Positions 16,519-24,852 are shown, counted from the stretch's first letter. The stretch: DNA of 32,831 nucleotides from Candidatus Deferrimicrobiaceae bacterium (GCA_035256765.1 DATEXR010000257.1:1-32831), one strand, 5' to 3'. Numbers and translations are program-made. The notes: a model not told the origin generated them from the letters alone.

Positions 16519-19161
16519 ATGACCGGAGCAGAAATTCGCGCCGCATTTCTTTCCTATTTCGAGAGGCACGGACACAAGGTGCTGCCCGGATCCTCCCTCG
16601 TTCCGGGGGACGACCCGAGCCTGCTGTTCACCAATGCCGGCATGGTGCAGTTCAAGGAATATTTCCTGGGGCTCGCGTCCGCCGACTGGAAGCGCGCCGC
16701 CACCGCGCAGCGGTGTCTCCGCGTGAGCGGCAAGCACAACGACCTGGAGAACGTCGGGTACACGGCACGTCACCACACCCTCTTCGAGATGCTGGGGAAC
16801 TTCTCCTTCGGCGACTATTTCAAGAAAGAGGCGATCTTCTTCGGGTGGGATTTCCTGACGCGCGAGATGGGACTGGACGGCGAACGGATGACGGTTTCCG
16901 TGTTCCGGGATGACGACGAAGCGTACGACATCTGGCACCGGACGATGGGGCTGCCGGCTTCCCGGATCGTGCGGTTCGACGAGAAGGACAACTTCTGGGC
17001 GATGGGGCCGACGGGACCGTGCGGCCCATGCTCCGAGATCATCTACGACCAGGGGGAGGCGACGGGGTGCGGGCGGCCCTCGTGCGCCGTCGGGTGCGAT
17101 TGCGACCGGTTCCTCGAAATATGGAACCTGGTGTTCATGCAGTTCAACCAGGACGGGGGCGGGGCGAGGACCCCTCTGCCGAAGCCGAGCATCGACACGG
17201 GGATGGGGCTGGAACGGCTGGCGGCCGTGGTCCAAGGGGTCAAGAGCAATTACGACTCCGATCTGTTCCGGGGCATCATCGCGGAGATCGGAAGATTGAG
17301 CGGCGTGGCATACGGCAGATCCCCCCTCCAGGACGCCGCCACCCGCGTGATCGCCGACCATGCCCGCGCGACGGCGTTCCTGATCGCCGACGGGATTCTC
17401 CCCGCCAATGAGGGGAGGGGGTACGTGCTGCGCAGGATCATGCGGCGGGCCTTGCGCCACGGGAAGAAGCTCGGGCTGGACCGGCCGTTTCTCCACCAAG
17501 TGGCGGCCGCCGTGGTTCGGGAGTTCTCGCCCGCCTATCCGGAGCTTGCGCGAAGCGCCTCCTACATCGACACGGTCGCCCTCCACGAGGAAATGCGTTT
17601 TCTCGAGACGCTGGACGCGGGTCTCCGGATGGTGGAAGAGGAATTCGAGCGCATCGGGAAGTCGGGCGTCAGCGTCTTCGCGGGGTCCGTCGCCTTCAAA
17701 CTTTACGATACGTTCGGATTCCCGGTGGACCTTACCGCGGATCTGTGCCGGGAGCGCGGGGTGGCGCTCGACACCGAGGGGTTCGAGGCCGAGATGGAGA
17801 GGCAGCGCGCGCAGTCCCGCGAGGCGTGGAAGGGTGGCGATGTGGGCGTCTCCGATGCGGCAGCCGCGGAGCTCGCCAAGGACGGGGTCTCCGTCGATTT
17901 CGTCGGGTACGATCGTCTCGAGGCGGCGGGGAGGGTGGTCGCCCTCTTTCGGGACGGGAAGCGGGTCATGTCGGCGACGGAAGGGGAGGAGATCGATTTC
18001 GTGACGGATGTCACCCCCTTCTACGGCGAGGCCGGGGGTCAGGTGGGCGACCACGGCGAGGGGACGGGAAGCGGGTTTCGTCTCGGGGTCACGGACTCCC
18101 GGCGGCCCGCTGCGGACCTGGTCATCCACCGGGCGAAGGTGGACGAGGGGAAAGTGGGGGAGGGAATGACGGTGGATCTCCGGGTGGACGCCTCTCTCAG
18201 GCGGCAAACCCAGGCGAACCATACCGCCACCCACCTTCTGCAGGCTGCGCTGCGCAAGACCCTGGGCCCGCACGTCAAGCAGGCGGGCTCCTACGTCGGC
18301 CCCGACAAGCTCCGGTTCGATTTCACCCACTTCGAGGCGGTCCCGGAGGATGCCCTCCGGGCGGTGGAGGACTTCGTCAACGATGCCGTATTCTCCGACC
18401 GGCCGGTCTCCTGGGAGCATCTCCCGTACGAGGAGGCGATCGAGCGGGGGGCGATGGCGTTTTTCGGGGACAAGTACGCCGACGTGGTCCGGATGGTGAC
18501 CGTTCCCGGCGTGAGCCGCGAGCTGTGCGGGGGGACCCACGTCCGGCGGACCGGCGAAATCGCCCTGTTCCGGTTCGTCTCGGAGAGTGCGCTGGCCGCC
18601 GGGGTCCGTCGCATCGAGGCGGTGACCGGCCCGGAGGCCTTCCGCCACCTCCGGGAGGACGCCGACCGGCTTCACCGGATCGCCCTCGACCTCAAGGTTT
18701 CGCCCGCCGACGCCGCCTCCCGAGTCGGCAAGCTCCAGGCCCAGGTCAGGGCGCTGGAAAAAGACGTCCGGGAGGCGAAGCGCCGGGCGGCGCGGGACCT
18801 CGTGGGAGACGTGCTCGCGAAGGCCCGTGAGGTGAAGGGGGTCCGCGTGGTGGAAGCCGAGCTGGAGCCGATGGACCCCGCCGCGCTTCGCGAACTGGCC
18901 GACGCGGTGAAGGGGAGGCTCAAAAGCGGCCTCCTGCTCCTGGGAACCGTGGAGGAGGGCCGCTGCCACCTGGTGGCGGGGGTCACCCCGGACCTTGCCG
19001 AAGCCTATTCCGCCACCGACATCGTCAAGAACGCGGCACGGTTCGTGGGAGGCGGGGGAGGCGGGCGCCGGGACATGGCGCAGGCAGGGGGATCGAAAAC
19101 CGAAGGGTTTGCCTCGGCGGTGTCGTCGCTCTCCGCGTGGCTCGCCGACCGGATCCCCTAG
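16519..19161 (+). CDS. alaS: Alanyl-tRNA synthetase
   Basis: Charges tRNA-Ala and edits mischarged Ser/Gly. The product is 880 aa, full length. The catalytic class II core is N-terminal (FTNAGMVQFKEYFLG, CLRVSGKHNDLENVG). The editing domain has HTATH near 568-572 and CGGTH near 669-673, the four zinc ligands of the editing site. The C-Ala domain ends with GGGGGGRRDMAQAGG. The ATG is preceded by GGAGAAGGG and lies 6 bp after recX. It closes the seven-gene block, and its TAG stop shares the CTAG tetramer with the stop of the convergent TPR gene. Confidence 0.98.
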   Translation: MTGAEIRAAFLSYFERHGHKVLPGSSLVPGDDPSLLFTNAGMVQFKEYFLGLASADWKRAATAQRCLRVSGKHNDLENVGYTARHHTLFEMLGNFSFGDYFKKEAIFFGWDFLTREMGLDGERMTVSVFRDDDEAYDIWHRTMGLPASRIVRFDEKDNFWAMGPTGPCGPCSEIIYDQGEATGCGRPSCAVGCDCDRFLEIWNLVFMQFNQDGGGARTPLPKPSIDTGMGLERLAAVVQGVKSNYDSDLFRGIIAEIGRLSGVAYGRSPLQDAATRVIADHARATAFLIADGILPANEGRGYVLRRIMRRALRHGKKLGLDRPFLHQVAAAVVREFSPAYPELARSASYIDTVALHEEMRFLETLDAGLRMVEEEFERIGKSGVSVFAGSVAFKLYDTFGFPVDLTADLCRERGVALDTEGFEAEMERQRAQSREAWKGGDVGVSDAAAAELAKDGVSVDFVGYDRLEAAGRVVALFRDGKRVMSATEGEEIDFVTDVTPFYGEAGGQVGDHGEGTGSGFRLGVTDSRRPAADLVIHRAKVDEGKVGEGMTVDLRVDASLRRQTQANHTATHLLQAALRKTLGPHVKQAGSYVGPDKLRFDFTHFEAVPEDALRAVEDFVNDAVFSDRPVSWEHLPYEEAIERGAMAFFGDKYADVVRMVTVPGVSRELCGGTHVRRTGEIALFRFVSESALAAGVRRIEAVTGPEAFRHLREDADRLHRIALDLKVSPADAASRVGKLQAQVRALEKDVREAKRRAARDLVGDVLAKAREVKGVRVVEAELEPMDPAALRELADAVKGRLKSGLLLLGTVEEGRCHLVAGVTPDLAEAYSATDIVKNAARFVGGGGGGRRDMAQAGGSKTEGFASAVSSLSAWLADRIP

Positions 19162-19874
19162 CCGGCCCCGGTCTCCCGGTCGAGCGTGTTCATGTAGAGC
19201 TGGATCAGTTTGTTGAGCGGATCCTGGAACAGGGCGGTCTCCCAGGTCTCGCGGGCCTCTTTCTTCCTTCCCATCAGGTACAGGATGATGCCCCGCTGGG
19301 CGAGGGCCGGGACCATCCCGGGATGGTCGGACAGCGCCTTGTCCAGCTCCGCGAGCCCTTCCTCGTAATTTCCCGCCTCCTTCTGCGCGATGGCCAGCTG
19401 GACCCGCAGATCGGGGAACCCGGGGGCGACGAGGAGCGCATTCCGGTATTCCGCGATCGCCTCCCCGTGTTTCCCGAGGGCGAGGTAGAGCTCCCCCAGT
19501 TCCGCGTGCAGGTTGGCGATCTTCCCGGCGAGCTGGTTTCCCTGTTCCATCTTCTCCTGCTGGGTCAGCGATTCGGCGGCCCTTTGGTATGCGGCTCTGG
19601 CCTCCTCGTATCGGCCCAGCTCGTTCAGCGTGATCGCCAGCGACATGAGGGCTTCCGTGTATCCGGGGTTCTGGGCGATGCTTCGCTCAAACTCCCGGGC
19701 GGCCTCCTCGAGCTTTCCCCCGTGGTGACAGATGATCCCGAGGGTGTAATGAATGTCGGGGTAGTTCGCCCCGCCCGCCATCGCCTCGCGCAATAGGGTT
19801 TCCGCGCGTCGGAAGTCCTTTTCCGCGTAGGCCTGTTTCCCCAGCGTGATCAGCGCGGCCAGGTCCCGGTTCAT
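19158..19874 (-). CDS. TPR-repeat protein
   Basis: The product is 238 aa and soluble. Five or six tetratricopeptide repeats run through most of it: for example PDIHYTLGIICHHGGKLEEA, TEALMSLAITLNELGRYEEA, LHAELGELYLALGKHGEAI and VPALAQRGIILYLMGRKKEA. No enzyme domain is present. The ATG at 19874 overlaps the stop of the upstream lipoprotein gene (ATGA) and has AGAGGAAG upstream; the longer frame from 19892 is less likely. It probably works with that lipoprotein in an envelope assembly or scaffold role, inferred from coupling. Confidence 0.85.
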   Translation of the reverse strand: MNRDLAALITLGKQAYAEKDFRRAETLLREAMAGGANYPDIHYTLGIICHHGGKLEEAAREFERSIAQNPGYTEALMSLAITLNELGRYEEARAAYQRAAESLTQQEKMEQGNQLAGKIANLHAELGELYLALGKHGEAIAEYRNALLVAPGFPDLRVQLAIAQKEAGNYEEGLAELDKALSDHPGMVPALAQRGIILYLMGRKKEARETWETALFQDPLNKLIQLYMNTLDRETGAG

Positions 19875-20596
19875 CGCTTCCTCTCTCCCCATCCGGCGAT
19901 TTTCTCCCGAAGGCTTTTTCTCACCTCGGCGGCTTCCTCTTTCTTCCCCTCCCGCTCCAGCGCCTCCGACAGAAGGGACAGGAGGGTGGGAAGGGCACCG
20001 GTGTCGGAATAGTCGAAAACAGCCCTTCTCGCCCTGGCCTCCGCGCTGTCATACTTCCGTCGTCTGAGGTAGTGGGAGATCACGTTAACTTCGTGTTCCG
20101 CGAGCCGGTTGCGCAGCTCCGACAGACGTTTGGCAGCGATTTCCGCGTTCGGGCCGGAGGGGGTTTTTTCCAGGAGGAGCTTGTAGGTCCGGATGGCTTC
20201 GATGGTTTTCGTCTGGTCCCGGCCGGGTTTCCTCACTTCGCGGGAGAGGAGCTCCCCTTTCCGCAGGAGGGCGTAGGGGACGTTGTCGTTGGCCGGGTAC
20301 AGGCGCAGGAAATCGTCGTAGGCGACTTCCGCCTCCACGTTGTCCTTGTTTTCCATGCGGGCGTCCGCGAGGGCGAGCTGCGCGCGCGGCGCCAGGGGGG
20401 AGGTCGGGAACCGTTCCAGCAGGACCTGGAAATGCTCGATCGCACTGCCGTACTTTTTTTTCGCCAACTGCTGCTGTCCGCGGGAGAACAGGGCCGAATC
20501 CGAAAGTCCCGGCTGTTTAGCCAGTTTTTCGGAACAGGAGACGATGAGGAAGGCCGCGGCAAAAAGAATGGCGAGGAGGGTGCGCGTCCGCCGCAT
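19871..20596 (-). CDS. BamD/YbgF-like outer-membrane lipoprotein with TPRs
   Basis: The product is 241 aa. The signal peptide ends in a lipobox IVSC with the lipidated Cys at residue 21, and Ser at +2 predicts outer-membrane sorting by the E. coli rule. Repeats in the mature part (FSRGQQQLAKKKYGSAIEHF, APRAQLALADARMENKDNVEA, PYALLRKGELLSRE) resemble BamD. BamD is essential for beta-barrel insertion, but BamD-like paralogues are frequent, so no symbol is given. The ATG at 20596 is chosen because it begins the signal peptide; the open frame further upstream is non-coding. A TATACT -10-like box (20614-20609) lies only 12 nt before the ATG. Confidence 0.85.
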   Translation of the reverse strand: MRRTRTLLAILFAAAFLIVSCSEKLAKQPGLSDSALFSRGQQQLAKKKYGSAIEHFQVLLERFPTSPLAPRAQLALADARMENKDNVEAEVAYDDFLRLYPANDNVPYALLRKGELLSREVRKPGRDQTKTIEAIRTYKLLLEKTPSGPNAEIAAKRLSELRNRLAEHEVNVISHYLRRRKYDSAEARARRAVFDYSDTGALPTLLSLLSEALEREGKKEEAAEVRKSLREKIAGWGERKR

Positions 20597-20690
20597 GGGG
20601 ACGACGGTAGTATAGCCATCCGAAAAAGTCAATGTTAGGCTGTTTCCTCTCGAGGCGTTCGAAAGAGAAGGGTCCGGGAGGTGCGGTTCC

Positions 20691-21449
20691 ATGAAAGGCA
20701 AGGTCGCGGTGGTGACGGGAGGGTCCCGGGGGATCGGGTTCGCGGTGGCGGCCCGGTTCCTCCGGGAAGGGATGCACGTGGCGGTCCTGGACATCCGGGA
20801 CGAGGGGGCGGAGCAGTTGGCCGCGGTGGGGCACAAGGCCGGCGCCCGGTTCCTCCAAGTCACGGCCGACGTCTCCTTCTATTCGCAGGTCCTGGAAGCG
20901 GGAGAGAAGGTCCGGGAGAAGTTCGGGAGGCTGGACATCTGGGTGAACAACGCGGGGTGGGACCGGATCACCCCGTTCCTTTCCACCGCCCCTCCGGACT
21001 GGGAACGGGTCGTGGGGATCAACCTGATGGGGACGGTGCACGGCACGCGCGCAGCCCTCGAGGGAATGCTCGCCGGGGAGGCCGGTGGGGCCATCGTGAA
21101 TGTCGCGTCGGATGCGGGACGCGTCGGGAGTTTGGGCGAGGCGGTCTACTCCGCCGCGAAGGGAGGGGTGATCGCGTTCACCAAGGCGATCGCCCGGGAG
21201 TTCGCCCGCATCGGAATCCGGATCAACTGCGTCTGCCCGGGGCCGACGGACACCCCCCTTCTCGCGGAGAACTTCGAGGGGGAGGAGGGGGCGAAGATCA
21301 TCGGGGCGATGCTGCGCGGGATCCCCTTCAAGCGACTGGGGACGCCGGAGGAGGTAGCCGCCGCCATCCGGTTTCTCGCTTCCCCGGAAGCCTCTTACAT
21401 CACGGGACAGGTCTTAAGCGTCAACGGCGGTCTGAACATGGTGGGGTGA
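20691..21449 (+). CDS. SDR-family NAD(P)-dependent dehydrogenase (BadH-like)
   Basis: Short-chain dehydrogenase, 252 aa. Cofactor motif TGGSRGIG is at 9-16, NNAG follows LDIWV, and the catalytic Ser lies in NVASDAGRVG with Tyr/Lys in YSAAK. NNAGWD, SDAGRVGS and CPGPTDTPLL resemble 2-hydroxycyclohexanecarboxyl-CoA dehydrogenase (BadH) of anaerobic alicyclic-acid degradation. Without other bad genes nearby this is a guess among many SDR oxidoreductases. The start has GGAGGTG upstream. It is divergent from the lipoprotein gene and is followed at once, in the same frame, by the sensor remnant. Confidence 0.88.
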   Translation: MKGKVAVVTGGSRGIGFAVAARFLREGMHVAVLDIRDEGAEQLAAVGHKAGARFLQVTADVSFYSQVLEAGEKVREKFGRLDIWVNNAGWDRITPFLSTAPPDWERVVGINLMGTVHGTRAALEGMLAGEAGGAIVNVASDAGRVGSLGEAVYSAAKGGVIAFTKAIAREFARIGIRINCVCPGPTDTPLLAENFEGEEGAKIIGAMLRGIPFKRLGTPEEVAAAIRFLASPEASYITGQVLSVNGGLNMVG

Positions 21450-22024
21450 TCCCTGGCAGACCCCGGGAAGGACTCCCTTGCCCGGGCAAATGCCGTCCTC
21501 GATCTCTTCCGGGATTCCCTGAGCGCGGACGTCTGCTATCTCATGGACCGCAACGGGACAACGGTGGCATCCAGCAACCGGACCGCCGCCGACAGCTTCG
21601 TGGGGAAGAATTTCTCGTTCCGCCCGTATGGGAGGCAGGCGATCCGGGGCGAGCCGTCCACCGATCTGGCCCTGGGCGTGACCTCGAACGTACGGGGGGT
21701 CTACTCCAGCCATCCGGTCCGCGGAAAACGGGGGGAAATCCGATCGGCGTTGTGGTCATCAAGGCCCCCATCGCGCGGATCGAAGAGGAGTTCCGACAGC
21801 CGTTCCCGGGTATCGTCCTCCTTGCGGCCCCCAACGGCATCATCTTCGCGTCCAACAGGAAGGAATGGCTCAACCGATCCCTCCGGAAGCTCTCCCCCGG
21901 GGAGGCCGAGGATATCGCGCGCACCCAGCAGTTCGGTCCCGGGCCCAGGGAATGGATCGGCCTGAACATCGGGACAGGGAACACTGCGACCAACGGTTCG
22001 GGAAGGCAAGCGACGACATCGTGA
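21450..22024 (+). pseudogene. Decayed sensor (Cache-like) half of a histidine kinase
   Basis: Coding similarity begins right after the SDR stop without any start codon: LARANAVLDLFRDSLSADV, then YLMDRNGTTVASSN, DSFVGKNFSFRPYGRQAI and GVYSSHPVRGKRG. At about 21730-21735, in a run of six G, the frame changes. With one more G it would read on as RGGNPIGVVVIKAPIARIEE and continue to LNRSLRKL and GPGPREWIGLNI. The stop TGA is at 22022-22024. The expected first membrane helix is missing, and so are the end of the sensor domain and the second membrane helix. This is a remnant of a periplasmic-sensing kinase, with several lesions or assembly errors. Confidence 0.75.
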
Positions 22025-23100
22025 AGCGGAAGGAGGCGGAGGAGGCTCTCCGCGGGGCCAAGGAGGAACTCGACCGGCATTCCCGGGACCTGGAACGCCA
22101 GGTGGGGGAGCGGACGCGGGAAATCGGCAGCATCCTCCGGTACACCCCCGCCGTCGTCTATATCAAGGACAGGGAGGGAAGGGACACCTTCGTCAACTCC
22201 CGGTACGAGCAGCTGTTCGGAGTCCGGACCGAGGAGATCCGGGGGAAGACCGACCACGATATCTTTCCGGAGGAGTTCGCCGGCCGGTTTCAGGCGAACG
22301 ACCGGAAGGTCCTGAAGGACAGGAGTCCTTGCCGGATCGAGGAGAGGGTTCCGCAGGAAGACGGCCCCCACGTCTATCTCTCGACGAAATTTCCCCTCGA
22401 CAACGAGGAGGGGGCCGTGGCCGCCGGATGCGGGATCTCGATCGACATCACGGAGATCAAGAAGGCTCGGGACCAAATGAAGCGTCTTTCGGACAGCATC
22501 ATCGCCAGCCAGGAGAAGGAACGGGCCGCCGTGTCCCGGGAGCTCCACGACGAACTCGGCCAGGTGCTTACGGCGCTGCGACTCGATTCCGCGTGGCTCC
22601 GGGAGCGTTTTCGGGAGTCGGACGCCGGGGTCTCCCTGCGGACCCAGGAGATGTGCGACCTGATCGACAAGGCCATCGACGATGTCCGGGGGATGGCCAC
22701 GAGGCTTCGCCCGGGGGTGCTGGACGACCTGGGGCTGGTCGACGCCATCGACTGGTATATCGACGATTTCGAGAAGCGCACGAAGGTGAGCGACCGGGTC
22801 GCGACGGCGGCCTACCGGATCGCCCAGGAGGCCCTGACCAACGTGGCCCGCCACTCGAAGGCGTCGCACGTCGACGTTTCCCAGCGGGCGGAGGGGGAGA
22901 TCCTGACGCTCTCGGTGGAGGACGACGGGAGGGGATTCGATCTCCGGGAGCTTCCGGAATCGGCGGGACTCGAAGTGGCCGGGATGCGCGAGCGGGCGGA
23001 ACGGATCGGCGGAGTTCTGGAAATCATGTCTCGGCCGGGAGAAGGGACCCGGGTGCGCCTGAAGGTTCCCGTCGCCGGCGCGGAGGAGGTCCTCCATTGA
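22021..23100 (+). CDS. PAS-HisKA_3 histidine kinase core (probably truncated gene)
   Basis: An open frame of 359 codons from a GTG that overlaps the sensor remnant's stop (GTGA). A coiled-coil (about 1-35) leads to a PAS domain (36-145) with YIKDREGRDTFVNS. HisKA_3 follows with the phosphorylatable His176 in ELHDELGQ, then HATPase_c with the N box QEALTN (269-274) and the G1 box DDGRG (301-305). The stretch between EKRT and VSDRVATAAYRIAQ is roughly 10-15 residues shorter than usual for NarL-type kinases, which suggests an in-frame deletion. The GTG start may be fortuitous; the kinase more likely was once joined to the preceding sensor. It is coupled to the response regulator by TTGA. Confidence 0.65.
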   Translation: MKRKEAEEALRGAKEELDRHSRDLERQVGERTREIGSILRYTPAVVYIKDREGRDTFVNSRYEQLFGVRTEEIRGKTDHDIFPEEFAGRFQANDRKVLKDRSPCRIEERVPQEDGPHVYLSTKFPLDNEEGAVAAGCGISIDITEIKKARDQMKRLSDSIIASQEKERAAVSRELHDELGQVLTALRLDSAWLRERFRESDAGVSLRTQEMCDLIDKAIDDVRGMATRLRPGVLDDLGLVDAIDWYIDDFEKRTKVSDRVATAAYRIAQEALTNVARHSKASHVDVSQRAEGEILTLSVEDDGRGFDLRELPESAGLEVAGMRERAERIGGVLEIMSRPGEGTRVRLKVPVAGAEEVLH

Positions 23101-23733
23101 TCCGGGTTCTTCTGGCGGACGACCACAGCGTGGTCCGGGACGGACTTCGTCGCCTCGTGGATGGCGCCGGCGACATGAAGGTCGTCGCCGAGGCCGCCGA
23201 CGGGAGGGAGGCCATCCGGAAAACGAGGGAGTCCTCGCCCGACGTGGCCGTCGTGGACATCTCCATGCCCGGTCTCGACGGCCTGGAAGTCATCCGGCAG
23301 CTTCGCTTGGAGAACCCGAAACCGCCCGTCCTCGTCCTGACGATGCACGAGGAGGAGCAGTACGTCGTCCGGGCGATCGAGGCGGGGGCCATGGGGTACA
23401 TCACGAAGCGGTCGGCGGCGGAGCAGCTGCTGCAGGCCATCCGCAAGGTCCACGCCGGCGGGCGCTCCTTGAGCGAGTCGGCGTCCGAGCCGCTGGCTAC
23501 CCGCAGGGCCAAGGGGGCCGGGGCCCGTTCCCCCCTCGACTCTCTCCACCCGGGAGATCCAGGTGCTCCGGGGACTGGCGCTGGGGAAGAGCAACCGGGA
23601 GATCGCGGAGAGCTATTCGATCAGCACGAAGACGATCGATACCTACCGCACACGTCTTCTCAAGAAGCTGAATTTACGGAACAACGCGGAGCTGACGCGG
23701 TTCGCGATTCAGAACGGGATTGTGGAATGGTAG
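23097..23733 (+). pseudogene. NarL/LuxR-type response regulator, frameshifted
   Basis: Starts at TTG 23097, overlapping the kinase stop, with GGAGGAGGT upstream. The receiver domain (residues 1-120) is complete: Asp8/Asp9, phospho-acceptor Asp54 in VVDISMPG, Thr82 and Lys104. At 23530-23535 a run of six C breaks the frame. With five C the protein would continue ARSPSTLSTREIQVLRG and on through a full LuxR helix-turn-helix (NREIAESYSISTKTIDTYRT) to the TAG at 23731-23733, about 211 aa in total. As written, the product is a receiver with a nonsense tail. It may be a real mutation, a phase-variable tract, or a sequencing error. Confidence 0.8.
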
Positions 23734-23905
23734 TCCCGCCCGCCCCGTATCGTAAGAAAAATTCTGACGTCAGAATCAAAATCGGCCCGATATTTCGGTT
23801 CCCCCCTTTTCAGGTATCCTTTATCCTTAAGGCCTTCTTACCACGGCTGGGTCGAGCGGAGAACGAAGTGCCAAGCCTCCGAACCTACAGAAAGGAGGGA
23901 ACATC
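23734..23905. other. Intergenic stretch with a 16-bp palindrome
   Basis: No gene is seen. It holds a perfect palindrome at 23761-23776, an AT-rich part (23811-23840) that could include a promoter for the CBS remnant, and the ribosome binding site AAAGGAGGGAA at 23891-23901. Confidence 0.5.
23761..23776. promoter_or_regulatory. Perfect 16-bp palindrome, possible operator
   Basis: ATTCTGACGTCAGAAT equals its own reverse complement. It lies 27 bp after the response regulator stop. Without a loop it is better suited to a dimeric DNA-binding protein than to a terminator, though a 6-bp stem with loop ACGT followed by an A-rich stretch is possible. Confidence 0.4.
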
Positions 23906-24151
23906 ATGGCACCACTGAAGGGGGTACGGTTTGCCACTGCCTCGACGGTGATGAAGAAAAACGTCGTCACAATCGATGGCAAGAAAACGGTGGCTGACGC
24001 AATCAAGCTCATGGCCGGCGTTCGAAGGGCGCCTGTGTTCGACGGCAAGGACGTTATCGGAATCCCCGAATCCCGTGCGCACGGCAAGCGTGGCGCCGAC
24101 GCGCCGGGTTGCGAATCGTCCGGTCTCCGGTCCTCCTACTGCGGTCCGTAA
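23906..24151 (+). pseudogene. CBS-domain protein remnant
   Basis: An open frame of 81 codons with a very strong ribosome binding site (AAAGGAGGGAA). Residues 10-50 are a CBS motif: TASTVMKKNVVTIDGKKTVADAIKLM, shortened, then RRAPVFDGKDVIGI. After residue 53 (PESRAHGKRG...) the sequence is no longer CBS-like and runs to a stop. CBS proteins normally carry paired repeats, so this is one half of a pair joined to unrelated sequence. Decay by deletion is the simplest reading, and the IS remnant lies 95 bp beyond. Confidence 0.6.
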
Positions 24152-24246
24152 GTCCTTGGGAACGGGTCGGGTGAGAAGTCGGGGAAGAGCGGCGGCGCGC
24201 GGCCCGGAAGCACCAGCGGCTCGAAGCGTCGACCGACGTGATTTTA

Positions 24247-24820
24247 TTGGCCCTTGCATAAATAATGGTACAGTTTATTATTAGAGTCTGGCGCCGTGAA
24301 AGAACCCTTCGAAGAGGTCCCGCCGGCTTCGCGTTTGTGAAAGAGAGGTAACGACGGCGTGCTCAAGTGTACGGAGACAGTCGGGGGCGAAGTTCGCCAG
24401 ATCCCCGTACTTGGTGTGGCTCCAGACGCATTCCACAGGATTGAGGTCTGGGGCATAGGGCGGCAACCACTCGACGACGATCCGCTTCCGGGCGGCCAGC
24501 CAGGTCTGGACATTCTTTGCCCGGTGGGGGCGGTGTCGGTCCCAGAGGAGCGTGAAACCGGAGGGGATGTGTCGGCGCAGTGCCTTAAGGAACCGAAGGA
24601 CTTCCGCGCATCGGATGTTGTGGGGATACTGGGCCCAGGAGAGGCCGAATCGGCGCCGACGGGGAGCCACGGTGAGGGCGCTGGACGTGGAGAGCCGGTC
24701 GCGGCGGTCCCACAGGCGGAGGATGGGCGTCCGGCCGCGGGGCGCTCAGGTGCGGCGGGCGTCCCATAGGGTCTCATACAGGGGAAGACACCATTGCCTC
24801 ATTATTTACGCAAGGCACAA
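24247..24820 (-). mobile_element. IS630-type element, internally deleted (574 bp)
   Basis: Terminal inverted repeats are at 24247-24267 and 24800-24820; they match at 18 of 21 positions, including the unbroken inner block TAAATAATG. TA is present just outside both ends (24245-24246 and 24821-24822), the target duplication expected of the IS630/Tc1 group. The inside holds only the C-terminal part of the transposase on the minus strand. Intact members are roughly twice this length, so much of the element is missing. It is not autonomous, but its ends look intact. Confidence 0.8.
24281..24746 (-). pseudogene. IS630 transposase, C-terminal part
   Basis: The frame is open from 24746 (an in-frame TGA lies at 24747-24749) to the stop at 24281. 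It reads APRGRTPILRLWDRRDRLS, then LLWDRHRPHRAKNVQTWL and WLPPYAPDLNPVECVW. These are the second Asp and final Glu regions of the DDE domain, in the typical IS630 phrase LNPxE. The helix-turn-helix part and the first catalytic Asp are missing. Before the TGA the same frame reads MRQWCLPLYETLW from an ATG inside the right terminal repeat, probably the remains of the upstream part after a deletion. It is inactive. Confidence 0.8.
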
Positions 24821-24852
24821 TATGATCGGCACCCCTTCGCAGGGTGGCATCG

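Noticed and set aside
15973-18969. 998-codon open frame antisense to recX and alaS
   Set aside because: AlaS is unambiguous on the + strand with all editing-site ligands. The antisense frame is low-complexity and is explained by high GC at third positions.
20609-20632. Full promoter TTGACT/TATACT for the BamD-like gene
   Set aside because: The two boxes are only 12 bp apart, too close for sigma-70; the -10 alone may be real.
20681-22024. 447-codon frame spanning the SDR and sensor region
   Set aside because: The first 250 codons are an out-of-frame shadow of the SDR gene. Only the last ~95 codons (from GGNPIGVVVIK) are real, as the frameshifted half of the sensor remnant.
24244-24777. 177-codon minus-strand frame inside the IS
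   Set aside because: Different frame from the DDE motifs, with Pro/Ser/Arg-rich shadow composition. The transposase frame is the one ending at 24281.
24794-24826. IS-derived outward promoter for the por operon
   Set aside because: TATGAT at 24821-24826 is a fair -10 across the IS edge, but no usable -35 lies 16-18 bp upstream (TTGCCT is 21 bp away).
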